From assembly GCF_900604355.1 (NCBI RefSeq), contig NZ_UWOE01000001.1, forward strand, positions 3,596,001 through 3,660,000: a stretch of 64,000 nucleotides of DNA, written 5' to 3'. This document shows positions 1 to 9,582 of this stretch, one piece after another; positions within the stretch are counted from its first letter, which is position 1; each line of letters opens with the position of its first letter. The notes under the pieces are model-generated. The model was given only the letters and a program-made list of their open reading frames with translations. It made no database searches and had not been told where the DNA came from. The stretch is from Luxibacter massiliensis. Its GTDB lineage: Bacteria > Bacillota > Clostridia > Lachnospirales > Lachnospiraceae. Made by a program: the position numbers and the translations under genes.

Positions 1-727
1 TGGTAGGGCCTATCTTGTACTCCAATGTGTCCATAATCTTTTGGAACTCTTCTTCCTGATACACAGCAGATGCAATAAGGGCCATGTCGTGTGCTGTGGT
101 ATAATGGTCGTCATTATGCAGCCCATTGGGGTTTGCCCAGTGTGAACCAGTACAGCCAAGCTCCTCCGCCCTGTCGTTCATTGTCTGAATAAAGGATTCA
201 TAATTACCGCCTAGTTTCTGCTGCCCCACGCTTTCCGCCACTGCATAGGACACTTCATTGGCCGAAGCCAGCAGCACGCCATGAAGGGCATCCTCCATGC
301 TTAATTCTTCTCCTGGCTTCATCCCTATCTGTGCATCATCATACTGCAGGAAGGATACACTGTCCTCCGTAAATGTCACTTTATCTGTCAGCTCTGCATG
401 TTCAAGGGCAACCAAGGTTGTAAGCAGTTTTGTAATACTTGCCGGATAATGCTTTGCGTCAGCGTTTTTCGAAAAAAGGATGGCCTTACTGTCCATATCC
501 ATGACAATGGCCGAATCCGCATAGACAGCCGGCCCCTGAGGCCATCCTTCTAGTTTATTTGTATCAATCTCACGGGCATAAGAATCAGCCTTTTCCTTTT
601 CTTCCTCCGCCGCAAGCTCTTCTGCTGTCTTTGCTTCCCCTGGTACTTCGTCTGCAAAAGCCTCCATAGGATGCAGCATAAAAATGAATACTGCTGCCAT
701 ACAAAATAGTAATCTCTTCATTTTCAT
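1..727 (-). CDS. D-alanyl-D-alanine carboxypeptidase (serine type), cut by window edge
   Basis: Penicillin-binding protein 5/DacF-type enzyme that trims the terminal D-Ala from peptidoglycan pentapeptides outside the membrane. The ATG at 727 follows GGAGG at 8-nt spacing and opens a signal peptide (KMKRLLF...HPMEAFA) and an E/K-rich linker. The catalytic SxxK motif is seen as SITK (about residue 87), followed by the SxN motif (SAN, in LLASANEVSYA) and a GCTGSHWANPNGLH stretch typical of peptidase S11. The KTG motif must lie beyond the window. The reading frame stays open to base 1. The family is certain; substrate and paralogue type (DacA or DacF) are not resolved. Confidence 0.9.
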   Translation of the reverse strand, partial: MKMKRLLFCMAAVFIFMLHPMEAFADEVPGEAKTAEELAAEEEKEKADSYAREIDTNKLEGWPQGPAVYADSAIVMDMDSKAILFSKNADAKHYPASITKLLTTLVALEHAELTDKVTFTEDSVSFLQYDDAQIGMKPGEELSMEDALHGVLLASANEVSYAVAESVGQQKLGGNYESFIQTMNDRAEELGCTGSHWANPNGLHNDDHYTTAHDMALIASAVYQEEEFQKIMDTLEYKIGPT

Positions 728-764
728 AACTTCCTCCAGGCACATACGTATAAAAGCTATACCC

Positions 765-790
765 GAGGGCATTCTTTCCTGCACGCCCTC
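765..790 (-). terminator. Weak hairpin between the GGDEF/EAL gene and the carboxypeptidase gene
   Basis: GAGGGC (765-770) pairs with GCCCTC (785-790). The sequence next to it (TATACCC.AGGGCAT, from 758) resembles the start of the 61-bp repeats at 5247. No clean T-run follows on the minus strand, so termination is only possible. The rest of the 728-923 gap must also hold the carboxypeptidase promoter, which I cannot pin down. Confidence 0.3.
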
Positions 791-923
791 TGTCCTGTTT
801 AATATAAATACTTTTTATATTTCTGATACATCTTAATTATAAAATTTATTCAAAATATTACTGGAAAATGCCTCCCACAGCTTAAGCCGTTCATCCATTT
901 TGCGGCATTTACGGCGCATGTTT

Positions 924-3900
924 TCAGCTGCCAATGGTATCAGCGAAATCTTCATAATAAGAATAAACCGCCTTTCCTGCATTCTTGCTTCTATAGAGGG
1001 CGATATCAGCACATTTTAAGCTTTTCTCAAAGGAAAACCCATCCCTTTCTACAAAAACAACTCCCGTACTGCAGGAAATCGGCATATCTGGATCGTCTTT
1101 TAAAGACTGATACAAAGCATCTAACCTGCGGTTCATAATCTCCCTGTCACTGACATTTTTTACAAAAACGAAAAATTCATCTCCTCCCAAACGCCCTACA
1201 ACGTCATCCTTTCTAAAGGTAGACACCAATAACCTTGCCAGATATTTCAACGCTTCATCTCCAGCAAGATGGCCAAATTTATCATTGATAACTTTAAAAT
1301 CATCCAGATCGATCAGAAGAAACGCCCCCCGCATAAATTCTTCCGACTCAATATGCTCTTTTACTTTTTCCTCAAAGCTCCTCCTATTATAAACTTGTGT
1401 AAGGGGATCTATGGAAGCAGCAGTGACCTGTGCTATCTCCCTTTTCTTCTGTAAATCAATATTTTTCAGATATAAAAGGGCATACATATTATTTGTGTAT
1501 TTTTCTTTAAACAAATGTATAGTCATCTCTACCCATCGCAGTTCCCCATCTATAAAGTGGCGGAAACATAGCTTTATTGTAGAATTTTTATTTTCATACA
1601 GATCCCTCATGACATCTGCATCCATATAATAGTTTACTATTTCCACATCCCCTGAATATACGGATAGTAGAATATTTCTCCGCATAGTCTGTGAAAAAGA
1701 CTCTCCCCACCACCGGCTTTCTTCTTCGTATTTTTTCCAAAGGCCCCCGGTATTTTTAATCTGTCCATTGCTTATATCTATCTCTGCATAGGCCGCTGCC
1801 TCTGAAAGCAACGCCTCATAAAAATCATTCTTCCGTATATAATTTAACTCCATAGTGCGCTCTTTAGCTGCAGGGGTCAGGGAAACTACGATTGTATGTA
1901 TATCTTTATCATCCATTCCCAGACGGTGGGTTTCCAGCCTAAACCACTCATAATCCCCCTTTTTTGTTTTGAGAAGCAGCTCCGCGCCTTCGATCTCCTT
2001 ATTTTTATTTAGGCCATAAAAGATAGACTTAAATTCTTTGACACAATTCTGATGTACGATCTTTGTGTCAATCCAACAATCAGGAAAATTCTGCTCCCGT
2101 TTCTCTTCACCAAACAAAATGCTGCGTTCAGTATGAAAATATATGGACTTCTTTATTTCATTATATTCAAACATCTCATTGGCCAAGGTACTGGAAAAGA
2201 ATCTGGGCATCTCCATATCGCTTATAATGCAGTGGTACCCTTCCAGGCTGATCATCCCTTCATCGTCCTGTACACGGACTCCCATACATCTTACGACAAC
2301 CTCCCCGTGGTCAGGATGGTTCCATGTATACTCCAGCTGAACCGGATTCCCTTTATGAATCATTTCATCTACTGCAAGATTCACATAGTTATAATATCCA
2401 TCGTTGATCCTGCCATACCAGTAATCATAACATTCCGCTGCAGAAATTTTCTTCTTAATCCCCATGATCTGCAGCATTGTATGGTCTGCATACATTTTTC
2501 CAATTCCAGACTTCTTGTCTAACTTAATGATCCAAAGTCCTAGCCTTGTTGCTTTCAGAATATCTTCATACCGGAAGTTCAGCAGCTCACTCAGTCTCTC
2601 ATCCGCCTCATTCCTGATTACCCTGTCCGCCAGAAAATGGGACATTATACGAATCTGCCTGTCATTGTCATCCCTGTGCTTTGGATTTTCTATGACAATA
2701 AATCCTATAAGCTTATTTCCTTTCATGATAGGTACAGCCAGGAAATTACAGACGCCTAAATCCGTAAGTACCCTCCACTCCACAGGACAGTCTTCTTTTA
2801 TTTGGCCAAGGTCGTCTATCATGACAGAAGAACCCCTTTCCAAATCCCCTAAAAATCTCCTGAAAAAATAGGCGGGGACGTTCTGCATATCATCCTGTCT
2901 GGGGCTAATATTTTGATTACACCATTCATAGGTATTGCTCCAATGCCCTTCATCCACATCCGGCTCAAAAATAACAACTCTGTCACACTTATAAAACTCT
3001 CCTATAGATTGTATAGTCTTCGTTACCGCGCGGTTCATATCAGGATCCTCGATCAGCATCTTTGTACAGACGGTAACATTTTTCTCAAAGTCTAGTTTTT
3101 CTCTGACATCCTGGCTTATAAGCTCCCTCTCTGTCACGTCAATGGCAATCTCCATTCTCGCCATCTTATCTCCCCATGGTATGAGCTTATCCTTTAACAT
3201 GAAATGCCTGCCAAGGTGCGTATTCTCCATTTCCCATATGTAAAAATTTTCTTTATCTATTATAGGGTTCGTGCAGAATTCACAAGGTGCATCCTTTCCC
3301 TGGAGTACCTGGTAACATTTAGTCCCCTCGCCCTTATAATCGCATCCCTCTATCATTTTATGGGCGGCCGGATTCAAGTAATATAGCTCATAGGTATCTA
3401 TATCGCTGACGTAGACAGCTTCCTCCATGGCATCTACAATTGTAGCCAATTTATCTTTGCTAAAAATCAATTCACTTTCTTTTTGGCCTATACTTTTCAG
3501 AGAAGGCTTTGAGCCTGTCTCCAGGTTCATTGCCTCCCAATATACCTGGTTTCCCCACGCAATATACTTCTCTTCAAATTGTTCTTTTTTATAGGGCCTG
3601 CCAAACAAAAACCCTTGTATAGTGTCTGGGTGAAGCTTCCGTAATACATATAATTCCTCTTCTGTCTCAACGCCCTCACAGCATACTCTGATTTGTGCGC
3701 TGTAAGCCAATTCCAGCATATTGTTCAACAGCTTATAATTATAAGTACTATTCTTAATTCCGCTGATAAAGCAACGGTCAATCTTAATTTCATTAATCTC
3801 CAGGCTTTTCAGATAGCCAAGGCTGGAATAACCAGTGCCAAAATCATCTACGGATATATCTATGCCTGCTTTCTTCCACTGGTAAAATATCTTATTGAAA

Positions 3901-5198
3901 TATGGATAATCCTGGAGCTGCATACTCTCTGTAACCTCCATAGTCAGTACACTCCCCGGATTCCCACTCTCTTTAAGTATATCCAAGACCTTCTTCGCAA
4001 TCCCCTTTTTTCTGAGCTGTACATAAGATATATTGACACTGATATGCAGCTTGGGTATCACATTTCTCCATTCCTTACATTGGCCAAGGGCCGTCCTTAA
4101 AACCCACTCACCCACCGGGCAGATCCACTCTGTCTGCTCCAAAATAGGGATAAATTCTGATGGCTCTACCACTCCCCTGGTTGGTGAATGAAACCTTAAA
4201 AGAGCCTCTGCTCCAAATAATCGAAAATCCTCAATACTTATCTGAGGCTGGTAACACAGATAGAAACCCTGGAATCCATTGTCAATACTCTTCTTCAATT
4301 CCTCCTGCAGATCAATTCTATGTAAATACTCCTCATAATTCTCCAGTGAAAAGAATATCAGATTATTTTTCCCGGTCTGTTTGGCCTGATCTAACGCATT
4401 CTCTGCATATTGGTACAGCATACTGCTGTCCTCATCTGTATATTCCGAATATGGCACCGCGCCTGCAGAAATTGTACAGTATAAGGCCACTTTATCCTGT
4501 ATGATATTATAGGCTGACTTAGCCCCATTCCTGTCACAATAGAGTAAGTTAATAATAAACTTATCTCCATCCATACGATAGATCCTATAGAAGCTGTCAA
4601 CTGTTTCCTCCAATATTTCAGAAACCCCTTTTATGACCTCATCACCATAACTTCTGCCATATTTATTATTAAGATCTTTCAGATTGTCTATATCTAAAAT
4701 CAGCAGGAATCCCTGCTGCTTTTTTAAAAGACATTCTGCCATATCCTCCCCAAATTTAACTCCATTGAGCAAGCCTGTCAAAAAATCTACCTTCCTTGCC
4801 ATTACAGTATCTGATATTCTTCCAATCATGAACTGAGGCCTGCCATCCTGCCCAAGCTGGCTTTTTCCCCTGCAGTTAATCCATATTCTATTCCCTTCTC
4901 TGTCAATAATCCGGTACTCCAGATTGTGGCTCTTTATATTTCCCTTTTCAACCTGCCCCAGATCTTCTTTGAGGGCAGGCAAATCCTTATCATAAACAAT
5001 CTTATTCCAATCCGCCAGATCATATCCTTCCTCCGGCTGCTCTTCGATTGCAAATCTCTCATGAATATCAGATGTAAAATGTAATTTTCCTCTTTTAATA
5101 TCCCACACAAAAAGATAATCGTCTGTACTTTCATTTAAAAATCGAATCGTATCCAGACAACTTTCTATTTCCTGATCCATTTCTAATATATTACTCAC
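924..5198 (-). CDS. Multi-domain c-di-GMP protein: PAS-GGDEF*-EAL-PAS-GAF-PAS-GGDEF
   Basis: A 1424-residue signalling protein that probably both makes and breaks c-di-GMP. Order: N-terminal PAS (about 15-130); a first GGDEF domain (about 135-290) whose signature is degenerate (MDGDKF in place of GGDEF); an EAL phosphodiesterase domain (about 300-555) with intact EALLRF, EVTES, DDFGTGYSSL, IKIDR and EGVET motifs; PAS (about 590-690); GAF (about 710-870); PAS-like segments (about 890-1230); and a C-terminal GGDEF domain with intact RLGGDEF (about 1345). No membrane helix is evident, so it is likely a soluble sensor. The GTG start at 5198 is chosen because GAGGG lies about 9 nt upstream; an ATG six codons inside is the alternative. 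The first GGDEF probably serves as a GTP-binding regulatory domain, while the last is the likely active cyclase. Confidence 0.93.
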   Translation of the reverse strand: MSNILEMDQEIESCLDTIRFLNESTDDYLFVWDIKRGKLHFTSDIHERFAIEEQPEEGYDLADWNKIVYDKDLPALKEDLGQVEKGNIKSHNLEYRIIDREGNRIWINCRGKSQLGQDGRPQFMIGRISDTVMARKVDFLTGLLNGVKFGEDMAECLLKKQQGFLLILDIDNLKDLNNKYGRSYGDEVIKGVSEILEETVDSFYRIYRMDGDKFIINLLYCDRNGAKSAYNIIQDKVALYCTISAGAVPYSEYTDEDSSMLYQYAENALDQAKQTGKNNLIFFSLENYEEYLHRIDLQEELKKSIDNGFQGFYLCYQPQISIEDFRLFGAEALLRFHSPTRGVVEPSEFIPILEQTEWICPVGEWVLRTALGQCKEWRNVIPKLHISVNISYVQLRKKGIAKKVLDILKESGNPGSVLTMEVTESMQLQDYPYFNKIFYQWKKAGIDISVDDFGTGYSSLGYLKSLEINEIKIDRCFISGIKNSTYNYKLLNNMLELAYSAQIRVCCEGVETEEELYVLRKLHPDTIQGFLFGRPYKKEQFEEKYIAWGNQVYWEAMNLETGSKPSLKSIGQKESELIFSKDKLATIVDAMEEAVYVSDIDTYELYYLNPAAHKMIEGCDYKGEGTKCYQVLQGKDAPCEFCTNPIIDKENFYIWEMENTHLGRHFMLKDKLIPWGDKMARMEIAIDVTERELISQDVREKLDFEKNVTVCTKMLIEDPDMNRAVTKTIQSIGEFYKCDRVVIFEPDVDEGHWSNTYEWCNQNISPRQDDMQNVPAYFFRRFLGDLERGSSVMIDDLGQIKEDCPVEWRVLTDLGVCNFLAVPIMKGNKLIGFIVIENPKHRDDNDRQIRIMSHFLADRVIRNEADERLSELLNFRYEDILKATRLGLWIIKLDKKSGIGKMYADHTMLQIMGIKKKISAAECYDYWYGRINDGYYNYVNLAVDEMIHKGNPVQLEYTWNHPDHGEVVVRCMGVRVQDDEGMISLEGYHCIISDMEMPRFFSSTLANEMFEYNEIKKSIYFHTERSILFGEEKREQNFPDCWIDTKIVHQNCVKEFKSIFYGLNKNKEIEGAELLLKTKKGDYEWFRLETHRLGMDDKDIHTIVVSLTPAAKERTMELNYIRKNDFYEALLSEAAAYAEIDISNGQIKNTGGLWKKYEEESRWWGESFSQTMRRNILLSVYSGDVEIVNYYMDADVMRDLYENKNSTIKLCFRHFIDGELRWVEMTIHLFKEKYTNNMYALLYLKNIDLQKKREIAQVTAASIDPLTQVYNRRSFEEKVKEHIESEEFMRGAFLLIDLDDFKVINDKFGHLAGDEALKYLARLLVSTFRKDDVVGRLGGDEFFVFVKNVSDREIMNRRLDALYQSLKDDPDMPISCSTGVVFVERDGFSFEKSLKCADIALYRSKNAGKAVYSYYEDFADTIGS

Positions 5199-5246
5199 AA
5201 GCTTTCCCTCTTTCCTCTTTCATGAAAGCATTTGTTTATATTTCCA

Positions 5247-5429
5247 TACCCACAGGGCATCCCTTAACACATGTCCTTTGGACGGGTGGACTTCGTCCAA
5301 CAAGGTATACCCACAGGGCATCCCCTAATACATGTCCTTCGGACGGATGGACTTCGTCCAACAAGGTATACCCACAGGGCACCCCCTAATACATGTCCTT
5401 CGGACGGGTGGACTTCGTCCAACAAGGTA
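5247..5429. repeat. Three tandem copies of a 61-bp repeat with paired mini-hairpins
   Basis: Units start at 5247, 5308 and 5369 with period exactly 61 and only a few substitutions. Each opens with TACCCACAGGGCA.CCC and ends with CCAACAAGGTA. Inside are two small hairpins in a row, GTCC-TTC-GGAC and TGGAC-TTC-GTCCA. After the third copy, GGTATACCCAT reappears at 5459, preceded by another hairpin (ATTGAAC...GTTCAAT, 5434-5454). The array fills most of the 456-bp gap upstream of the GGDEF/EAL gene; no gene is visible in that gap. Confidence 0.9.
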
Positions 5430-5654
5430 TACTTATTGAACTGCTAATGTTCAATAAGGTATACCCATATATTGTTTCTTTTAATTATATCAGTATAGCA
5501 TACTCCCCTATTTTCTGGTAGATATATTCTCCTACCATCCTGAAAATAAAATTTATACATACTAATGAAATGTATATTTACAATTGCCAGAAATGCTGCT
5601 ATAATACTTACATACCAAATGAATGTATAAAACTAAAAGTATGGAGGTAATATT

Positions 5655-5951
5655 ATGACAGAACAAGAATTTGATCAGAAAGTAGAAGATTTGGCCGCAC
5701 GGTTTGAGCAGTATGTTGATACATCAGCAGACAAACTAGATAAAAATCTTACTCATGCATGGAATAACAGCCGTATATTCCGCCTAGCCACAGGAGGTAC
5801 TTCTATACTAGCTGGAATTGGACTGATAATCGGTGCAAGACAATTGGCAGAAAGTGGACACAAAAATGCATCCTTGTGGTGTTTCATCCTGGGTGTTTCA
5901 TGCCTCCTATCAGAACTCATCCGGTTTTCCATATTTAGAAGAAAAAAATAA
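5655..5951 (+). CDS. Small two-helix membrane protein, function unknown
   Basis: A 98-residue protein. Residues 1-35 are acidic and amphipathic (EFDQKVEDLAARFEQYV), followed by two hydrophobic helices (about 46-62 and 71-92) and a basic end (FRRKK), so both termini are expected inside the cell. It has a strong site GGAGG 8 nt before ATG and its own terminator at 5979. It is a monocistronic plus-strand gene between two minus-strand clusters. I do not recognise the family; membrane protein of unknown role is as far as the sequence goes. Confidence 0.75.
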   Translation: MTEQEFDQKVEDLAARFEQYVDTSADKLDKNLTHAWNNSRIFRLATGGTSILAGIGLIIGARQLAESGHKNASLWCFILGVSCLLSELIRFSIFRRKK

Positions 5952-5978
5952 TGTTTATCCAAAGGGCAGGACTCCCGT

Positions 5979-6020
5979 AACTCCACAGCGCCTTTTTCTC
6001 CTGACGCTGCGGAGTTTTTT
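5979..6020 (+). terminator. Intrinsic terminator of the small membrane protein gene
   Basis: AACTCCACAGCG pairs with CGCTGCGGAGTT around a 14-nt loop and runs into TTTTTTG on the plus strand. The stem also lies downstream of kdpE on the opposite strand, but without a T-run on that strand. Confidence 0.85.
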
Positions 6021-6111
6021 GACCCTCTCTTTAAGGCGTGAAAAAGTATTTCTAAGCTCCCCATACTGGAAATCTCCTCCATATATAATATCTATCTCAA
6101 AGCAGAAAAAA

Positions 6112-6813
6112 TTATTCGACCTTCATCATCCGATATCCGACCCCAATATGGGTTTGGATATATTGGGCCGAATTAGGTTCTCTTTCAATTTTCTTTCGGA
6201 GTGTTGCCATGAAAACACGCAGAGAAGCAATATCGTTATCCCAACTGCTGCCCCAAATGTTCTGGGTTATAAAAGTATGTGTCAGAACCTTGCCCACATT
6301 TTTTGACAATAAACAAAGCAGCTTGTATTCGATGGGTGTTAAATGCAATTCTTCTTTATTTAGATACGCACATCCCGCCGCATAGTCAATACGGAGCATT
6401 CCATTTGTAAAAACTGAAGCCTCTGCAGGAGATTCTTTCTGCATCATAATAAGCCGTCTCTGGGTTACACGGAGCCGCGCAAGCAGTTCCTCGACGGAAA
6501 ACGGTTTTGTAAGATAGTCGTCTGCTCCCGCATCTAAAGCATCAATTTTATCTGTATCCTCGCTTCTCGCGCTGATGACAATAATAGGTACATTGGACCA
6601 TGTGCGGATTTTCCGTATAATTTCAACTCCGTCGATATCCGGCAACCCTAGATCAAGCAGGACGATATCGGGATTATGGGACGAAGCCTCCAAAATCGCT
6701 GATTCACCATTAAATGCCGTGAGATAACGGTAATCATGTGCTTTTAAGGTTGTTGTCATTAGATTTCTTACAGACGTATCATCTTCTACAACTAATATTA
6801 ATGGCTTATTCAT
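6112..6813 (-). CDS. kdpE: KdpE response regulator
   Basis: OmpR-family regulator of 233 residues. The receiver domain (1-115) has the phospho-acceptor in DIVLLDLGLPDIDG (about Asp53) and the conserved Lys in LTKPFS; the winged-helix DNA-binding domain (about 130-230) ends in the typical THIGVGYRM. It should activate the kdpFABC promoter when phosphorylated by KdpD under potassium limitation or raised turgor demand. It overlaps kdpD by 8 bp (ATG inside the end of kdpD), which implies coupled translation. It is the last gene of the potassium cluster. Confidence 0.95.
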   Translation of the reverse strand: MNKPLILVVEDDTSVRNLMTTTLKAHDYRYLTAFNGESAILEASSHNPDIVLLDLGLPDIDGVEIIRKIRTWSNVPIIVISARSEDTDKIDALDAGADDYLTKPFSVEELLARLRVTQRRLIMMQKESPAEASVFTNGMLRIDYAAGCAYLNKEELHLTPIEYKLLCLLSKNVGKVLTHTFITQNIWGSSWDNDIASLRVFMATLRKKIEREPNSAQYIQTHIGVGYRMMKVE

Positions 6814-9508
6814 GAATTTGTACCTCCCTTATTGGTAATGTAAAGGTAAACACTGTACCCTTAGGTATATTATCAGAAACGGTGATTTTCCCGCCATGGG
6901 CGTTAATAATGGATTTGCACAATGACAGCCCAAGCCCTAAACTGCGGCGGCTGTCCGCTATTTGATTGGCGCCGCTGTAAAACATATCGAATACTTTTTC
7001 CTTGGCTTCATCTGGGATCCCTTCGCCGTCATCGGCTATAGACACAACAGCATTCTCCCCCTGCTGCTCTGTCCGAATTACAATATGGGAGCCTTTGGGA
7101 GTATATTTAATGGCATTGTCCACTATATTGATAATCACCTGGACAATAAGCTTGACATCCATTTTTGCAAGAAGAAACTCCTTCTTACTTTCAACGGTAA
7201 TATGGTGCTCCACACTTTTACGGCTCACATGGTGCAAAGCCTCTGCAACTGCATCATCTATTAAATCCTCTGACATTGTAAAATTCAGCCTGCCCTCCTC
7301 AATCCGCGTTACGGCAAGGATGTTTTCAACCAAATTAATCAGCCACATAGAATCGTCATAAATATCCATGTAAAGCTGCTTTTTCGTATCCGGATCAAAA
7401 GAATCTCCATTGGAAATAAGATTACTTGCATTGCCTGATATAGAAGTTAGCGGTGTCCGCAGATCATGGGATATTGCACGAAGTAAATTTGCACGGAGCT
7501 GCTCATTCTTCGCCAAAACCGCCGCCTCTTCTTTTTCTCGGGCATTTTTTTTATTTTCCAAAGCTAATGCACATTCGCCTAGAATAGACAGCAAAATACT
7601 TTTTTCAAAGGAGTCCAGCGGCTGGCTGTTAATCACAATTCCTACAACGCCATACACATTACTGTTGACCCGAACTGCAAGGTACAGGCATTTTGCGTTG
7701 GAAAGGGTTTCTGTGGTTGCCCCCGCATGTTTGTTGTTTTTTAACACCCACTGGGCGACGGCCCTTTCATTCTCAGAAGTATAGCATTTATCTAAAGCTT
7801 CCTCTGCCGCCGGAAAAATATGGGGTTGTCCGAGACTTTCATTTTCTGCCAGATAAAATACAACGTCCTTGCCTAACAGCTTAATAAGCTGATTTGCAGT
7901 GGATGATATTATATCACCCTGGCTGCCTGACTGCTGTAAAAGTTGATTTGTATCAAAAAGCACCTTTGTACGGTATGCAGCCTGTACAGACTGCCTGGCG
8001 TGGTTTTTGAGGCGCGTGGCAAGGGATCCGGTTAAAAAAGCCGCCAGGAACATAATGATAAATGTAAATGGATAACCCTGGTCGTAAGCGTGCAGTGTAA
8101 ATTTTGGCTCAGTGAAGAGAAAGTTAAAAACCAAAACGCTTACAATAGAAGAAATCAGGCTATAAATCTGATGTTTTGTAATCACAGCAGTCACAAGTAC
8201 CCCGAGCACATAGACCGTAATAATATTAGCTTCTGCAAAGCCTAGATTTTGAAATATAGTACCGATTAAACTAGATACAATCAAAATACCAATACACTTT
8301 ATAATATCAAGGCCTGAAAATATAATACTGTTTTTCCGTCTTAATTTTTTTGCCCGGTAAGCAGACGTACCAGAAACAGCGTCAGGTATGATATGGACAT
8401 CCAGGTTTGAGGCGTCGGCAATCAACTTTTCCGTTAAAGTCAGCTTGCTAAACAGATGCCTCCTTGCGCCAGAACTTCTTCCAATAACAATTTTAGACAC
8501 ACCAGATAAACGGGCAAACTCTGCAATCTGAAATGGAACATCCTCCCCGTAAACTGTTTCTATTTTTGCCCCAAGCTGTTCAGCAAGGCGCATATTGATG
8601 CGTAACCTTTTCCTGTTTTCTTCATCCATAGATGAAAAGTCCGGTGTTTCAACAAACAGTGCGGTAAACGCACCGCGGAAAGCCTTTGCCATTCTTGCAG
8701 CGGTGCGGATAATTTTCCCATTGGAGGGGGAAGAGGAAAGACAAACCAGAATATGCTCATCTGTATAGTAGTCGCCATGGCTTTTAATCCTTGCATTTTC
8801 TGTCAGCAGGTTCACTCTGTCAGCACACCGGCGCAGCGCTATTTCTCTAAGTGCTGTCAGATTTTCCACAGTAAAGAAATTTTCAACTGCCTGTTTGGCC
8901 TGTGCCTCCTGATAGACATTGCCAGCCTGGAGCCGATTGATTAAATCCTGTGGTTCAATGTCCACCAGTTCCACCTGATCCGCCCGGTCAAATACAGAAT
9001 CTGGGATACGTTCCCGCACAAAAACCTCTGTAATGGAAGCCACCATATCATTCAGGCTTTCAATATGCTGTACATTGACTGTGGTATATACGTCAATTCC
9101 TAAATTCAAAAGTTCCTCAATATCTTGATAACGCTTCGTATGCCTGCATCCTTCAGCATTTGTATGTGCAAGCTCATCTACAAGAAGAAGCTGCGGCTTT
9201 CTCCCTATAGCTGCGTCAATATCAAATTCCCGGAGTCGGATCCCATTATGGTACATACTCCGTGCAGGAAGCACTTCCAGCCCACTTAAAAGAGCTGCTG
9301 TCTTGGGACGTGCGTGGGGTTCAATATAACCTGCCACTACATCAACGCCATGCCTCTTGGCAGCATGGGCCGCCTTCAGCATAGCATAGGTTTTTCCAAC
9401 ACCTGCGGCATATCCAAAAAAGATTTTCAGATGCCCTCTTTTTTGGTTTTCCTCTTCCTGGCGGATTACCTCTAATAGTTGGTCTGGATTTTGCCTGCCC
9501 ATATCCAT
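6806..9508 (-). CDS. kdpD: KdpD sensor histidine kinase
   Basis: Full-length 900-residue KdpD. The N-terminal KdpD domain (about 20-230) carries the Walker-type GYAAGVGKT; a universal-stress-protein domain (about 250-370) follows, which in many Firmicutes KdpDs binds c-di-AMP. Four transmembrane helices lie at about 400-490, then a GAF-like region (about 515-640), the HisKA box AISHDLRTP (His about 664) and a HATPase domain with DNAIKYTP, DDGEGIP and GLGLSL. The kinase senses potassium status at the membrane and phosphorylates KdpE. The gene is separated from the ktrA remnant by 74 bp, so it may have its own promoter there. Confidence 0.95.
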   Translation of the reverse strand: MDMGRQNPDQLLEVIRQEEENQKRGHLKIFFGYAAGVGKTYAMLKAAHAAKRHGVDVVAGYIEPHARPKTAALLSGLEVLPARSMYHNGIRLREFDIDAAIGRKPQLLLVDELAHTNAEGCRHTKRYQDIEELLNLGIDVYTTVNVQHIESLNDMVASITEVFVRERIPDSVFDRADQVELVDIEPQDLINRLQAGNVYQEAQAKQAVENFFTVENLTALREIALRRCADRVNLLTENARIKSHGDYYTDEHILVCLSSSPSNGKIIRTAARMAKAFRGAFTALFVETPDFSSMDEENRKRLRINMRLAEQLGAKIETVYGEDVPFQIAEFARLSGVSKIVIGRSSGARRHLFSKLTLTEKLIADASNLDVHIIPDAVSGTSAYRAKKLRRKNSIIFSGLDIIKCIGILIVSSLIGTIFQNLGFAEANIITVYVLGVLVTAVITKHQIYSLISSIVSVLVFNFLFTEPKFTLHAYDQGYPFTFIIMFLAAFLTGSLATRLKNHARQSVQAAYRTKVLFDTNQLLQQSGSQGDIISSTANQLIKLLGKDVVFYLAENESLGQPHIFPAAEEALDKCYTSENERAVAQWVLKNNKHAGATTETLSNAKCLYLAVRVNSNVYGVVGIVINSQPLDSFEKSILLSILGECALALENKKNAREKEEAAVLAKNEQLRANLLRAISHDLRTPLTSISGNASNLISNGDSFDPDTKKQLYMDIYDDSMWLINLVENILAVTRIEEGRLNFTMSEDLIDDAVAEALHHVSRKSVEHHITVESKKEFLLAKMDVKLIVQVIINIVDNAIKYTPKGSHIVIRTEQQGENAVVSIADDGEGIPDEAKEKVFDMFYSGANQIADSRRSLGLGLSLCKSIINAHGGKITVSDNIPKGTVFTFTLPIREVQIHE

Positions 9509-9582
9509 ATATTCACCTCCTACTACAATAGAACATTATAATTCAAAATCAATAGTTTTGAAAAGGGGGCCCTTTGGGTATG

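Noticed and set aside
5247..5429. CRISPR array
   Set aside because: The units are contiguous 61-bp repeats without unique spacers, and no cas gene is near.
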